This document shows positions 30,531-40,170 of a stretch of 64,000 bases of DNA, in pieces. The notes under the pieces were generated by a model, which did not search any database, was not told the origin of the DNA, and saw only the letters and a program-made list of their open reading frames with translations. Origin of the DNA: Mesostigma viride (lineage: Eukaryota > Streptophyta > Mesostigmatophyceae > Mesostigmatales > Mesostigmataceae). The stretch spans positions 1,299,211 through 1,363,210 of the forward strand of contig RPFO01000106.1 of the NCBI GenBank assembly GCA_009746045.1. The letters run 5' to 3'. Each line of letters opens with the position of its first letter. The stretch's first letter is position 1. The position numbers and the translations under genes were made by a program.

Positions 30531-30926
30531 ATGAAGCTGCTGAATTGGACCTCCCTCTTGTTCGTTTTCCCCGTGGTCCAAGCTTGGAGCGTGAGCCACG
30601 ATACCATGCTGATGTACGAGATCGCGGCGGTCGTCCTCACGTCCGAAGTTTACCACTCGACCTACCACCCCATAGTGCGTTTTGCGGACATGTCGCTCGT
30701 CCACTGGATAGTCGCGCACCACATCTGGCTGTCGTTTTACTGTCTCGCGTGGACGTGGCGCGTGATGGTAATGTACGCCAGCATCGTGTACGCCGGGGCC
30801 TTCTACTGGATATTAGACATGTCCTCGATCAGCGACGCGCACCACGCCACCATCCACGTGGTCACCGCTGTAGGGTCCTTCGCATTTTTATCGGAGCCGC
30901 TGTGTCTGCCAGCAGAAGGGGAGTGA
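30531..30926 (+). CDS. small multi-span membrane protein with CREST-like histidine pattern
   Basis: 131 residues from ATG 30531; an in-frame ATG at 30486 would add 15. It starts with a signal-like hydrophobic segment (MKLLNWTSLLFVFPVVQAW) and has about four more spans. Within these it has S-x3-H (SEVYH), an Asp opening the next span (RFADMSLVHW) and a late H-x3-H (HHATIH). That order, S-x3-H then D then H-x3-H in membrane helices, is the signature of the CREST superfamily of membrane hydrolases (alkaline ceramidases, PAQR receptors, PGAP3), but those usually have seven spans. It could be a minimal version or a chance resemblance. It lies just upstream of the fibre genes. Confidence 0.55.
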   Translation: MKLLNWTSLLFVFPVVQAWSVSHDTMLMYEIAAVVLTSEVYHSTYHPIVRFADMSLVHWIVAHHIWLSFYCLAWTWRVMVMYASIVYAGAFYWILDMSSISDAHHATIHVVTAVGSFAFLSEPLCLPAEGE

Positions 30927-30961
30927 TATTTTTTTTTCTGCGTGGACAGTATACCATATAT

Positions 30962-33901
30962 ATGGCCACTTCTCTGGACCAACTGAGCATCGCGCGATTC
31001 GGGTCGGTGTACGCGACGAGTCTGACGGGCGACCTGGACTCGCAGGCGAGCATGAAGGACCTGGTGATGAAGGCGCAGGAGAGCATCGTTTTCAAGCCGA
31101 ACATGGGGCTGGGCGCGGACGCGCTGAAGAAGATGAAGATCTACGGGACCATGGACGTGGACGGCGCGTTCCGGGTGGACAACGTGTCCATCGACGGCAA
31201 CGGCGTCGGCACCACCACCGGCAACCTGACTCTCTCTTCGACCGCGGGGCCCGTGCAGGTGGCGTCCGTGGTCGTCACCTCGGCGTCTCTCACTCCGTCT
31301 TCGGACGTCGACCTGTCCATCACGGGCGGGGCGACCAAGTCCGTGCTGGTGGAGGGCCTCAAGGTGACCGACAACGCGCTGACGACTTCCAGCGGCACTC
31401 TGGCCGTGAGCTCGGCCGGGTCTGCCGCGAGCGCGCTCCGATTGGGCGGCGTGACCGTCACGGACGCGTCCGTGTCCTCGTCCACCGCCGACGGGAACCT
31501 CACCATGGCTTCAAACGGCACCGGGGCCGTCCTTCTCGACAACGTGAAGGTGAAGACCTCGGGCCTCAGCAACAACGTGACCAATGCCGACCTGTCTCTC
31601 ACCTCCAACGGCACGGGGGCCGTGCTGGTGGACAACGTGCGCGTGAAGACCTCGGGCATCAGCAACAACGTGACCAACGCCGACCTGTCTCTGACCTCCA
31701 ACGGCACCGGCTCGCTGCTCATGGACAACGTGAAGGTGAAGACGTCCGGCATCAGCAACAACGTGACCAACGCGGACCTGACCCTGTCGTCCAACGGCAC
31801 GGGGTCGGTCGTGATGGACAGCGTGAAGGTGAAGACCGCGGGCATCACCACCAGCAGCGGGACTCTCTCTCTGACCTCCGCGGGGGCGGCTGCAAACGCG
31901 CTGAACGTGGGCGGGCTGACGGTGACGAACAACAGCATTAGCACGGGCAGCACTTCTGTGGCGGTGGCGAAGGACCTGACGCTGACGAGCACGGCGGGGG
32001 GCAGCGGCAAGGTGACCACGAGCGCGGGCAACCTGGAGCTGACCAGCACCGGCGGCACGGTGGCGGTGACGGGGGCTCTGACTGGATCCAGCACCATCAC
32101 TAGCACCGGCAACACGGTGGTTGGTGGGGACCTGAAGGTGGCGGGGGCGATCGACAGCACGAGCACCACCGGTAAGCTGGACGTCATTGACAAGAACCTG
32201 CGCGTGTCCTACATTCCCGGCTCGCAGATCTACGACTTCCAGTTCGCCAACTCGGCCAACGGCGTGGCTGGGATCAACATCAACGTGTCCACTTTCACGG
32301 GGTCCAGTGTCTCCGGTGGCGCGTTGAACATCGCGACGACCGCGGCTTCCAGAGCAGGGTTCTACTACCCATCAACGTACACCAAGATCCCGTCCAGTGT
32401 CCTCAACTGGAGCGCGGATGACGTGTCCATCGAGTTCCCCGTGACCATCACCAGTGGTCTGACTGCCAATGGTGGAGGGGTCTACGATTTCTTCACGATT
32501 GACATGTACACCGCTGCAAACGAGAGTACGGGGGGAACCACGTATCGTTTCTACACGAGCAGCGGGTCGCTGAGGGTAGAGCGCGTGTATAATAGCGGTT
32601 CGACAAGCACGATCGTTTCGGACAACGTCGGCGTGTTGACTGCCGCTGGTACCTATCTGATGAAGATGTCCTTCACGTGGTCCGGCGGAGTGAACACGGC
32701 CGCTTTCACGTACTCCAAGGATGGAGGCGCCACCGTCCCGATCACATTCAGCAGCAGCCCCACTACCGTGGCGACGACGTGGATGACCGGTATCGCAACG
32801 AGCAGCTTCGTAATCGGTTCGGGCGGATTATCTTCTAACCAGGTCTGGTCGGTGGACTACTTCAAGGTGATGAAGGGCGTCCCCGCCACCAACGTGGCGT
32901 GCGACAACTCGGGTATCTACGTGGACGGCAACACCGCCTACTCGAGCCGCGCGCTGACATGGCACATGGGCGCGGGCGAGACCTCGCAGGACAAGGGGGA
33001 TTACACCGGTTCGTATTGGCATATGGAGGGCGGGCAGCTGCTGCTGTCCCGCACGATCGGCACCGCGGACAGGGAGGCGCCAGGGACTGACGTAAACCTG
33101 GCGAGTCTGGCTTCCGGAACCGACGACGTGCGCTGGGAGTTCAACTCGGGCGCGGTGTCGGAGGTCGGGAGCAAGACTCTGACTCTGGTGGGCGGGACCA
33201 CGGTGTCCGGGGGGGTCCTGCGCGTGGACGCGAGCGGGACTCAGAGCGCCACGTGCGCGACGAGTCTGCCCAACTCCACGTTCACGATCGTGGCCAAGGT
33301 CCAGCCGGGGGCGGACCTGTCGGCGACGGTTGCCAACGGTCTGATCCTGGCCTCGTACCAGGGCGGGACCGCCATGACGCGGGTCACGGTCACCAGCGGG
33401 GGGCATCTGACGCTCACGGACGGGACCACGACCACGGAGAGCTCCAGCGTGGTGGTGGGTTCAAACCCGTTCGTGTTCGCCATCGTGCGGGACAGCGCGC
33501 TGTCATCCACCAAGCTGTACGTTGACGGGGCTCTTGCGGTCACGATCGCGTCGTCGGTGGACGTGGGGGCCACTCCGACGCTGACCCTGGGGCCGGGCAA
33601 GGCGCAGGCGGGCTACACGCTGTGGTTCGACGACGTGCGGATCAAGGCGGCGGCGATCACGGCGGCGAACACGCTGCTGTACGGCTGGAAGGAGATGTTC
33701 GCGGCGGACCAGACGGTGACGTACGGCTTCCGCATCTCGAACAACGAGGGGCTGCAGCTGGTGAAGGTGCGGGGGTCCGGCGGGCTGAACGGGTGGGTCG
33801 GGACGAACCCGTCTCCCAACACGGTGACCTCGGGCAACACGATGGGGGCGATCGGGTCGGCGACGGCGTCGGTCATCACCGAGAACCAGATGTCGTTTTA
33901 G
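30962..33901 (+). CDS. fibre-like virion protein with 31-residue repeats and a LamG/ConA-like C-terminus
   Basis: 979 residues. The first ~70 (ATSLDQLSIARFGSVYATSL...KAQESIVFKPN) resemble the start of the next gene and may attach to the particle. Residues ~80-400 are beta-rich repeats; at 31571-31850 a 93-bp/31-residue unit (SNNVTNADLSLTSNGTG...) recurs almost unchanged. The C-terminal ~350 residues include WHMGAGETSQDKGDYTGSYW, shared with the next gene, and a jelly-roll of the laminin-G/concanavalin type (ending TLTLGPGKAQAGYTLWFDDV), which often binds sugars. ATG 30962 lies 10 bases after GTATACC. The frame runs further upstream without ATG support. Likely a surface fibre or adhesin, by architecture only. 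Confidence 0.75.
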   Translation: MATSLDQLSIARFGSVYATSLTGDLDSQASMKDLVMKAQESIVFKPNMGLGADALKKMKIYGTMDVDGAFRVDNVSIDGNGVGTTTGNLTLSSTAGPVQVASVVVTSASLTPSSDVDLSITGGATKSVLVEGLKVTDNALTTSSGTLAVSSAGSAASALRLGGVTVTDASVSSSTADGNLTMASNGTGAVLLDNVKVKTSGLSNNVTNADLSLTSNGTGAVLVDNVRVKTSGISNNVTNADLSLTSNGTGSLLMDNVKVKTSGISNNVTNADLTLSSNGTGSVVMDSVKVKTAGITTSSGTLSLTSAGAAANALNVGGLTVTNNSISTGSTSVAVAKDLTLTSTAGGSGKVTTSAGNLELTSTGGTVAVTGALTGSSTITSTGNTVVGGDLKVAGAIDSTSTTGKLDVIDKNLRVSYIPGSQIYDFQFANSANGVAGININVSTFTGSSVSGGALNIATTAASRAGFYYPSTYTKIPSSVLNWSADDVSIEFPVTITSGLTANGGGVYDFFTIDMYTAANESTGGTTYRFYTSSGSLRVERVYNSGSTSTIVSDNVGVLTAAGTYLMKMSFTWSGGVNTAAFTYSKDGGATVPITFSSSPTTVATTWMTGIATSSFVIGSGGLSSNQVWSVDYFKVMKGVPATNVACDNSGIYVDGNTAYSSRALTWHMGAGETSQDKGDYTGSYWHMEGGQLLLSRTIGTADREAPGTDVNLASLASGTDDVRWEFNSGAVSEVGSKTLTLVGGTTVSGGVLRVDASGTQSATCATSLPNSTFTIVAKVQPGADLSATVANGLILASYQGGTAMTRVTVTSGGHLTLTDGTTTTESSSVVVGSNPFVFAIVRDSALSSTKLYVDGALAVTIASSVDVGATPTLTLGPGKAQAGYTLWFDDVRIKAAAITAANTLLYGWKEMFAADQTVTYGFRISNNEGLQLVKVRGSGGLNGWVGTNPSPNTVTSGNTMGAIGSATASVITENQMSF

Positions 33902-33962
33902 ATTGCGCGGGTGTTCGTTTAGTTTAGCATTTTTTTCTGTATGAATGGTATAGCATATCACG

Positions 33963-36191
33963 ATGGCGTCGTCTCTTCTTTGCGAGAATCTGGGGGCGTC
34001 CAAGTTCCGTCGCATGTTCGCGAACGAGATCATGGGCGACGCGGCGTCTAGCGCCACGATCAAGGACCTGTTCATCCAGGCGCAGAACAACGTCATTATC
34101 AAGCCTAATGGGGGATTGGGGCCGAACGCCTCCAAGGCGGTCAGCGTGCTCGGTGACGCCTCGGTGACCGGCACCCTCAGCGTGAACGGCCTGGCGGGGC
34201 TGAGCGGGAGCATGGCCATCGAGAACATCACGTTCCAGGACAGCGCGATGACCGCGTCGGACAACGTGATGTCCCTGCACGGGGCCGTGAGCGTGCAGGT
34301 GGAGGACGTGCTCTTCACCGACAACCAGATGCACCCGACCACCGACGTGGACCTGGTGCTGTCCGGGGGGGCCACCAAGTCCGTCCTCGTGGAGGGCGTG
34401 AAGGTGACAGACAACACCGTGAGCACCTCTAGCGGCGCTCTGGATATCGTATCGGCGTCCGGTACCGTGAACGTGGAGAGCGTTTCGTTCACCGGTGGCG
34501 CCGTGAACACCACCGCGGGCGGTCTGACTCTGGCTTCGACCGCGGGGACCGTGAAGGTGTCCGACGTGGTGTTCACCAACTCGGCCCTGACCGTGTTGAC
34601 CGATGCGGACATTTCCCTGACCGCGGGTGCTACCAAGTCTGTGATCCTGGAGAACGTCACCGTCAAGGACAACGCGATCAACACTTCTTCCGGAGCCCTG
34701 ACCCTGGCCTCCACCGCCGGCACCGTGCAGGTGGAGAGCGTCATCTTCACCGGGGCGGCGCTCACCGCGTCCAGCGACGTCGACGTCTCCGTCACGGCCG
34801 GCGCGACCAAGTCGGTGTTGCTGGAGAACGTGAAGGTGACCGACAACACCGTCAGCACCTCCGCCAACAGCCTGTCCCTCACCTCCGCGGCCGGCACCGT
34901 CGCCGTCGAGAACGTCACCTTCACCGACAGCGCCCTCACCACCGCCGACAATGTGATGTCCTTCGACGCGGCCGTCTCGGTCAACGTGAAGAAGGACCTG
35001 GTGCTGACCAGCACCGCCGGCGGCGCTGGCAAGATCACCAGTTCAGCCGGGACCCTGGAGCTGACTTCGGCGTCCGGTGTCGTGAAGATCACCGGCGAGC
35101 TGCAGGTGGACGGGCCCGTGAACAGCGTGACCACCACCGAGACCAACCTGCGCATCGAGGACAAGACGGTGACAATCGCGAACGGCGCCACCGACAACAC
35201 CAAGGGTGACGCCGGCGGGCTCGTGGTCGCCGGCAACGCCGGCTACGGCTCCCGCGCGATGACATGGCACATGGGCGCGGGCGAGACCTCGCAGGACAAG
35301 GGCGACTACACGGGCTCGTACTGGCACCTGGAGGGAGGCCAGCTGATGCTGTCCCGCGTGATCGCCGAGGCCGACCGCACCGCTCCGGGCACGACCGTGC
35401 TTCTGTCCACTCTGGCTTCCGGGTCGGACGACGCGCGGTGGGAGTTCACCTCTGGAGCCACCTCGGAGGTGGGGTCTAAGGTGTTCACTCTGAACGGGGG
35501 CGCGAGCGTGTCTAGCGGCGTGCTGAAGGTGAACGCGTCGGGCACTCAGACCGCCACGTGCGGCAGCGCTATGCCTACGGGTACGTTCACCGTTATCAGC
35601 AAGGTGGCTCCTCAGGCCGACCTGTCTCTGGCGAGCGCGGACGGTCTGGTGATCCTGTCGTACGCGGGGGCGGATGCGACCACCACCGTGAGCGTGACGA
35701 ACAGCGGCCACCTGACCGTGACGGACGGCACCACTCCGGTCCAGAGCGCGTCGGTCCTTCTGAGCAAGGACGCTTTCAGCGTGGCGCTGGTCCGCGACGG
35801 GACGAACACGACTCTGTACTTCAACGGGACGTCCGTGGCGGTGATCAGCGCGTCCGTGGACGTGGGGGCGAGCCCGGTGCTGACCCTGGGCCCGGGCAAG
35901 AACCAGGCGGGTTACGCGGTGTGGTTCGACGACGTGCGCGTGAAGGCGTCGGCCATCACTTCGGGGAACACTCAGCTGTACGGCTGGAAGGAGATGTACG
36001 CCGAGCCTCAGACGGTGACGTACGGTTTCCGCGTGGGGAACGACGAGAGTCTGCAGCTGGTGAAGACTCGGGGTTCCGGTTCAGCCAGCCGCGCGCTGAC
36101 GTTCCCGGCTCCGAACACTGTCACGGATAGCAACGACATGGGCACGATCGGCGATTCCACTCTGGCTATCGTGACAGAGTCTCTGAACTAG
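33963..36191 (+). CDS. fibre-like virion protein, paralogue of the preceding gene
   Basis: 742 residues with the same plan: an N-terminal head (SSLLCENLGASKFRRMFANE), beta-rich repeats of about 60 residues built on GATKSVLLENVKVTDN...LTSAAGTV, then the shared WHMGAGETSQDKGDYTGSYW segment and the C-terminal LamG/ConA-like domain (TLGPGKNQAGYAVWFDDV). DNA around 35,256 is nearly identical to 32,949 in the first fibre gene, which suggests gene conversion or a common receptor-binding module. The start ATG is preceded by GGTATAGCATATCACG, like the first gene. The long minus-strand open frames across both genes are shadows of the repeats. Confidence 0.75.
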   Translation: MASSLLCENLGASKFRRMFANEIMGDAASSATIKDLFIQAQNNVIIKPNGGLGPNASKAVSVLGDASVTGTLSVNGLAGLSGSMAIENITFQDSAMTASDNVMSLHGAVSVQVEDVLFTDNQMHPTTDVDLVLSGGATKSVLVEGVKVTDNTVSTSSGALDIVSASGTVNVESVSFTGGAVNTTAGGLTLASTAGTVKVSDVVFTNSALTVLTDADISLTAGATKSVILENVTVKDNAINTSSGALTLASTAGTVQVESVIFTGAALTASSDVDVSVTAGATKSVLLENVKVTDNTVSTSANSLSLTSAAGTVAVENVTFTDSALTTADNVMSFDAAVSVNVKKDLVLTSTAGGAGKITSSAGTLELTSASGVVKITGELQVDGPVNSVTTTETNLRIEDKTVTIANGATDNTKGDAGGLVVAGNAGYGSRAMTWHMGAGETSQDKGDYTGSYWHLEGGQLMLSRVIAEADRTAPGTTVLLSTLASGSDDARWEFTSGATSEVGSKVFTLNGGASVSSGVLKVNASGTQTATCGSAMPTGTFTVISKVAPQADLSLASADGLVILSYAGADATTTVSVTNSGHLTVTDGTTPVQSASVLLSKDAFSVALVRDGTNTTLYFNGTSVAVISASVDVGASPVLTLGPGKNQAGYAVWFDDVRVKASAITSGNTQLYGWKEMYAEPQTVTYGFRVGNDESLQLVKTRGSGSASRALTFPAPNTVTDSNDMGTIGDSTLAIVTESLN

Positions 36192-36231
36192 ACGAGACGT
36201 ATCGAATAAATGCAAATAAATGTTTAAAAAA

Positions 36232-37629
36232 TTACGCTGTTTTGTAGATGATGTGGCCTCTGAGCCTCCACGGGCCGGGGAGGAACGCTTGCGTAGATAG
36301 AGTCAGAACATAAGGCGCCGTCGATGTCACAGCGGCCCTCGCGTGCCGAGAACCGAGACACGTCCTGGTGTTGTTGCTATAGATGGTCTCAACGAGTCCT
36401 GCCGCGTTCACTTCGGTCGTAAACGTATAAAAAAAGGTGTTTGTTCCTCCCGTTTTTTGCGCATAACACAATCCCTCGCGAACCTCACCCGGAGCCAGTC
36501 CGGATGGGAGTGTCACGGAGATGTCCGTGATACCTATAGCGGACGCCGACTTTCCTGCCATTCTAGATAGGAAAGTGGCGTCCACGGCTTTGTCGTAGAT
36601 GGCCAAGCTGTCAAGGTACCCGTTCATAAACTCGGACGTCCCATTCTTCTGCGCGATTCGCAATACGCCCGTCGCGGCCTGTTTGGTCCCTCCCGGATTG
36701 TTGTTCGTGGCTAGAGTCGTGAATGAGGCCCACTCGGTGCCTCTGGTGCCGACGTAGAGGGACACCGAACTGCCCGATCGGATTACGATGATATTGTACC
36801 ACGTGCCTGCCACGGGGGTCCACGTGGCACCCGTGAATTGCGTCGTGTTTCCTCTGTCGAAGAACTTGAGAGTCCCGTCTCCGTTGTAGTTGTATCTCAG
36901 GTCGAACGTGAAGCCCCCACTCGCAATGATGACCTGGTTCTGGGTTGCGGCGTTGGTGGTGTTGAACCAACAGGACAAGGTGAAGTCGGATCCTAATACC
37001 GTCTCGAGGTTCGCGTGATCGATCGTCATTCCGCCGGTCGCGCCGGTCGTGAGCAGGGAGTGCGTGCCTATCGCGAAGGCGGCGGACGAGTAGGACGAGC
37101 CGGCGAGCAAGGTGCCGGTGTATCCGAACGCTCCGTTGTCAGATGCCGAATTGTCGAAGCCCCATTGCGCGTAGGGGCCGACTTGCATGGACAGATCGTA
37201 GCACGCGTGGACGGTCTTGTTGAAGACCGAGTACTTCGCTTGGTTCACCGCGAGGTTGCTGACTAGCGAATTGCTCGCGGCCGGCGTCCAGCTGGTCCAT
37301 TCGGTGAAGTTCGTGATGGGATCCGTGTTCGCGATTCGGAACGTGGCGCCCGAGTTCACGTTCATGGTGGTGGTGACCGCGAGGTTGTCGTATTGCGCGT
37401 TCACGGCGCGCACGAGCGCGTTGTACTGATTTCCCAGGTCCGCGACCCCGTTCACGGTTATGTTCTGCACGCTGACTCCGGTCCCGGACATGGACACGAG
37501 TTCCTGCGTGAGTTTGGTGTCCGGGTCCTTCTTCTTGAATCGGAGCGTGTCGTTGTCCGCGGTAACTACGAAATCCGTACCTGTTTGCGCATTTATTTCG
37601 AGAAGTTTGCAGCGGGTAGATCCAGACAT
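36232..37629 (-). CDS. virion-type protein with central LamG-like domain
   Basis: 465 residues. A head region (residues 1-120, including SMSGTGVSVQNITVNGVADL) is followed by a laminin-G-like jelly roll at about 150-360: WGFDNSASDNGAFGYTGTLL, FTLSCWFNTTN, GTWYNIIVIRSGSSVSLYV and MNGYLDSLAIYDKAVD are characteristic strands. The C-terminal 90 residues are beta-rich. Such domains bind glycans or proteins, so a fibre tip or receptor-binding role is likely but unproven. It converges with the second fibre gene, ends 40 bases from it, and is followed by another virion-type gene in the same direction. Confidence 0.7.
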   Translation of the reverse strand: MSGSTRCKLLEINAQTGTDFVVTADNDTLRFKKKDPDTKLTQELVSMSGTGVSVQNITVNGVADLGNQYNALVRAVNAQYDNLAVTTTMNVNSGATFRIANTDPITNFTEWTSWTPAASNSLVSNLAVNQAKYSVFNKTVHACYDLSMQVGPYAQWGFDNSASDNGAFGYTGTLLAGSSYSSAAFAIGTHSLLTTGATGGMTIDHANLETVLGSDFTLSCWFNTTNAATQNQVIIASGGFTFDLRYNYNGDGTLKFFDRGNTTQFTGATWTPVAGTWYNIIVIRSGSSVSLYVGTRGTEWASFTTLATNNNPGGTKQAATGVLRIAQKNGTSEFMNGYLDSLAIYDKAVDATFLSRMAGKSASAIGITDISVTLPSGLAPGEVREGLCYAQKTGGTNTFFYTFTTEVNAAGLVETIYSNNTRTCLGSRHARAAVTSTAPYVLTLSTQAFLPGPWRLRGHIIYKTA

Positions 37630-37659
37630 GAACTCTTTATTAATACGTACTAATAATAA

Positions 37660-38364
37660 TCAGGGATCGCCGCCAGGGTATTCGTACCATGACCCGAACG
37701 TGTCGTGCAAAATGTGTATATCAAATTCCAGAGCCCACACGGCCTCGTTCAAAGTGTCTTCCGCATCATTCACGTTCCTAAAGAGACGCATCATCAACAT
37801 GGACGAGTCGCGTTTGCTGGTGTTTACTATGCTGGCCTTGGTAGTCCCGCCGGCTGTGCTGCGAGATGCGATGATGTGTTTGTACTGATCCGCCGCGGTC
37901 AATTCGGCCGATGTGCACATGTAGACGGTGCTGGAGGTCGGGAACGCTTCCATGACATTGGCCCACGAGTACTCCAGTCCGAACTTCACGTGTCCTACGC
38001 CTGTCCCGGACTTTATGAAGTGGACGTGCGGCCGGAGCTCGGTTCCGGCTTTCCACGCGTGAGGCAGCTGGATGTTGATGAACATCTCCTTCGGTTGAGG
38101 GTTCGACGTGTCGAAGCTGTTTGCGAACAGCTTGACGGTGTTGGCTCCTCCTCCGAGATTCGTTATGAGAACACTGGCGGGCGGGTTGTCGCCCGCGACT
38201 GACACAGAGGTCAACGGAGTCTTGATGTCGTCCCACCCGGGGTGGTCTGATACCACTAGGCCGTTCTTCGTGACGATGTAGTCCGCTGTAATTACTCCGC
38301 TCACTTCGAGATTCCCGAAGACGCTCTGGTCCCCCGGCACGAGGTTGCCCCCGTTCGGGTCCAT
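37660..38364 (-). CDS. beta-rich structural protein of a phage/giant-virus type
   Basis: 234 residues. After a short head (GNLEVSGVITADYIVTKNG, like a fibre N-terminus) comes HPGWDDIKTPLTSV and then LPHAWKAGTELRPHVHF with VKFGLEYSWANV. A motif of the form LPH-W-x-G-T-x-L-x-PHVH followed by F-x-L-E-Y is, to my recollection, found in structural proteins of tailed phages and large algal viruses. The central part is predicted beta. It probably belongs to the surface fibre set with its three neighbours. A function beyond structure cannot be given. Confidence 0.6.
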   Translation of the reverse strand: MDPNGGNLVPGDQSVFGNLEVSGVITADYIVTKNGLVVSDHPGWDDIKTPLTSVSVAGDNPPASVLITNLGGGANTVKLFANSFDTSNPQPKEMFINIQLPHAWKAGTELRPHVHFIKSGTGVGHVKFGLEYSWANVMEAFPTSSTVYMCTSAELTAADQYKHIIASRSTAGGTTKASIVNTSKRDSSMLMMRLFRNVNDAEDTLNEAVWALEFDIHILHDTFGSWYEYPGGDP

Positions 38365-38419
38365 GCGCGTTCTCTACCATGTCTCTACCATTTTCGTCGT
38401 GCGAATCCGGACGCGGTGT

Positions 38420-39286
38420 CTAGGGCATTTTCGGGACCTGCAGCATTTCGGTGATGGTTTTGTCGAACGTCAACTCGATCCCCTGCTTTACGCACACTTC
38501 CTTGATGAACATCAACTTGTCGAGCGGATACGCGGTCGTCTTGCGGAATAGGTGCAGGCGCTTCTTGAAGGACGGGAAGTCTTCGCCGTACGCGTGCAGT
38601 TGTCCTATCCCGTGCGTCCAAGTCGTGAGTTCCTTGACTTCGATGATCAGATTGGTGTCTCGGCACAACAGGTCGATCTTCCCTCCTCGACACGACACCT
38701 CTCTTTCGGCGCCCAGAGCTTCGGCGAGGGTCTCTTGTATGCAGGCCTCCGTGGGAGGCTGAGGAACGAGAGACACCTCGACGATGTGGGGCGACGGGGG
38801 GCGATTCAGGGACGGATCCTTCTTGAAGCCGTGCACGTTCATGACGGAGTTGACGAGGGAGGGGAAGTCCTTGCAATTGGCGACCTTGGTGCGGAACAGA
38901 GGGGGCAGGTCGTCCAGTAGCGAGATTACGTGTTTGGCGCCTTCGACGGTGGCGGCGATGGGGAGAGAGCCGTAGCACTTGCCGGGGGGGTAGTACGAAA
39001 AGCATTGGGGCAAGTGTCCGAATCCGTGTCCGGTCCCGTGGGTCCTCTTCAACTTTTCGTAGACCGCCTTCGCCATCCTCTGCGCCGTGGAAGGCATCAT
39101 TCCGTCCTCGCGCATGTAGAGACACGTGGAAATTATATCGAGGACGTAGACGTATCCGTCCGGCGTGAACCTGACGGTATTGTGGTGGATGGTGTTCTCC
39201 TCCTGATCCGAATCCGGGACCTCGACCACCGGGGTATCCATTTTGATAAGGGTCGAGACAATGTTTTTGCGGAAATGAACAAACAT
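38420..39286 (-). CDS. BRO-N-like domain fused to a PD-(D/E)XK-type nuclease domain (2)
   Basis: 288 residues from ATG 39286, or 273 from the in-frame ATG at 39241 (MDTPVVEV), which fits the paralogues better. The N-terminal element is VRFTPDGYVYVLDIIS, more diverged than in relatives and lacking the TPV loop. The C-terminal domain is well kept: GKIDLLCRDTNLIIEVKELTT supplies D, E and K of the nuclease motif, followed by HGIGQLHAYGEDFPSFKKRL. The middle contains an unrelated Pro/Cys-rich stretch (SYYPPGKCYGSLP). It is divergent from 39319-40170, with only about 30 bases between the outer start codons. Confidence 0.68.
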   Translation of the reverse strand: MFVHFRKNIVSTLIKMDTPVVEVPDSDQEENTIHHNTVRFTPDGYVYVLDIISTCLYMREDGMMPSTAQRMAKAVYEKLKRTHGTGHGFGHLPQCFSYYPPGKCYGSLPIAATVEGAKHVISLLDDLPPLFRTKVANCKDFPSLVNSVMNVHGFKKDPSLNRPPSPHIVEVSLVPQPPTEACIQETLAEALGAEREVSCRGGKIDLLCRDTNLIIEVKELTTWTHGIGQLHAYGEDFPSFKKRLHLFRKTTAYPLDKLMFIKEVCVKQGIELTFDKTITEMLQVPKMP

Positions 39287-39318
39287 CGTGCGCGTTTTTT
39301 AACTGTTTAGTGTATACT

Positions 39319-40170
39319 ATGGCTGGACGGAAGAAGCCTACTCGAGCGAAGGCCAAAACGACTAAGAAGAGAGTGAGACACAAGGTTCGTGCTGGCGATA
39401 CTAAAAAGACAGAGGGTAATAAGCCTGTCGAGTTGAGCTACCCCCCCGAAGTGTACAGCCTCCTTACCAATTATCTCCCTTCCGACGACGCGTTCCGATT
39501 GAGCGGCGTAGAGCGTTCCGCCAATAATGCTGTTTTAGAGGAGTTGCACGGGAATCGACGTCTCGAATCCGACGCTCTATTTGCTAGGAACGCGCACGAA
39601 AATGACCCCAACAATCCCGCGTTTCAGGAAATGGCCAATCGCTTCGGTGATAACATGCCGTATTACCAGAAACAAATGCGGGACAGCCTCGCTAGTTCGA
39701 GGAGCCGTGTCCAACTTGCGCCAGGAAGTCAACGCGATCCCGAAATGTCAAGAGGCGAAAACATGTACCGGGACCAGCTGGCGTATACGAAAACGCGCGA
39801 TTCCGCGGCAGACGAAGATCGTTTCTACTCGGATTGGGATTTGAAACAGAGGCGATTGCTTCTTCAAACACACAGAGATAATGAGCGCAGACGTATAAAG
39901 GCGTTATTTGCACCGAGAATATTACCGGAACATTACAAACCACCTGTCCCTATACTCGTCCCCTATGAGAGAAGATATGCTATGAATAGAGCGATGAAAC
40001 GGGATGTGGATTGGAACAGTGCAGAAAAGAGGCCGCTAATTGATAGTATTGTGACTTATAGAGTTTACAACCGCGACTATGATCCCTACACGAATGGTGC
40101 CGATATAGAGAGAATGAGACGTGATGCCGAAACCCGATTTCGATACAGGAATCAATCGTCCCAATCGTGA
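39319..40170 (+). CDS. basic-leader plus F-box-like protein
   Basis: 283 residues. A very basic leader ends in KKRVRHKVRAG, nearly the same as RARHKVR in 29368-30450 and KAKHVVRAG in 44414-45757. Residues about 36-80 (YPPEVYSLLTNYLPSDDAFR...NNAVLEEL) are F-box-like. The rest is helical and rich in Arg, Asp and Tyr. It lacks the cysteine finger of its relatives. ATG 39319 follows GTGTATACT directly, a clear example of the TATAC start-proximal motif; the frame goes back only to a GTG at 39310. A link to ubiquitin ligases is inference. It overlaps the convergent gene 40152-40460 by 19 bases. Confidence 0.6.
   Translation: MAGRKKPTRAKAKTTKKRVRHKVRAGDTKKTEGNKPVELSYPPEVYSLLTNYLPSDDAFRLSGVERSANNAVLEELHGNRRLESDALFARNAHENDPNNPAFQEMANRFGDNMPYYQKQMRDSLASSRSRVQLAPGSQRDPEMSRGENMYRDQLAYTKTRDSAADEDRFYSDWDLKQRRLLLQTHRDNERRRIKALFAPRILPEHYKPPVPILVPYERRYAMNRAMKRDVDWNSAEKRPLIDSIVTYRVYNRDYDPYTNGADIERMRRDAETRFRYRNQSSQS

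Noticed and set aside
31141-32193. 350-codon minus-strand frame across the first fibre gene
   Set aside because: A shadow frame produced by the GC-rich repeats of the plus-strand gene; its Val/Ser/Pro-only composition is not protein-like.
33503-35236. 577-codon minus-strand frame across the second fibre gene
   Set aside because: Same reason: mirror of a biased repeat-rich gene, crossing the intergenic promoter as well.
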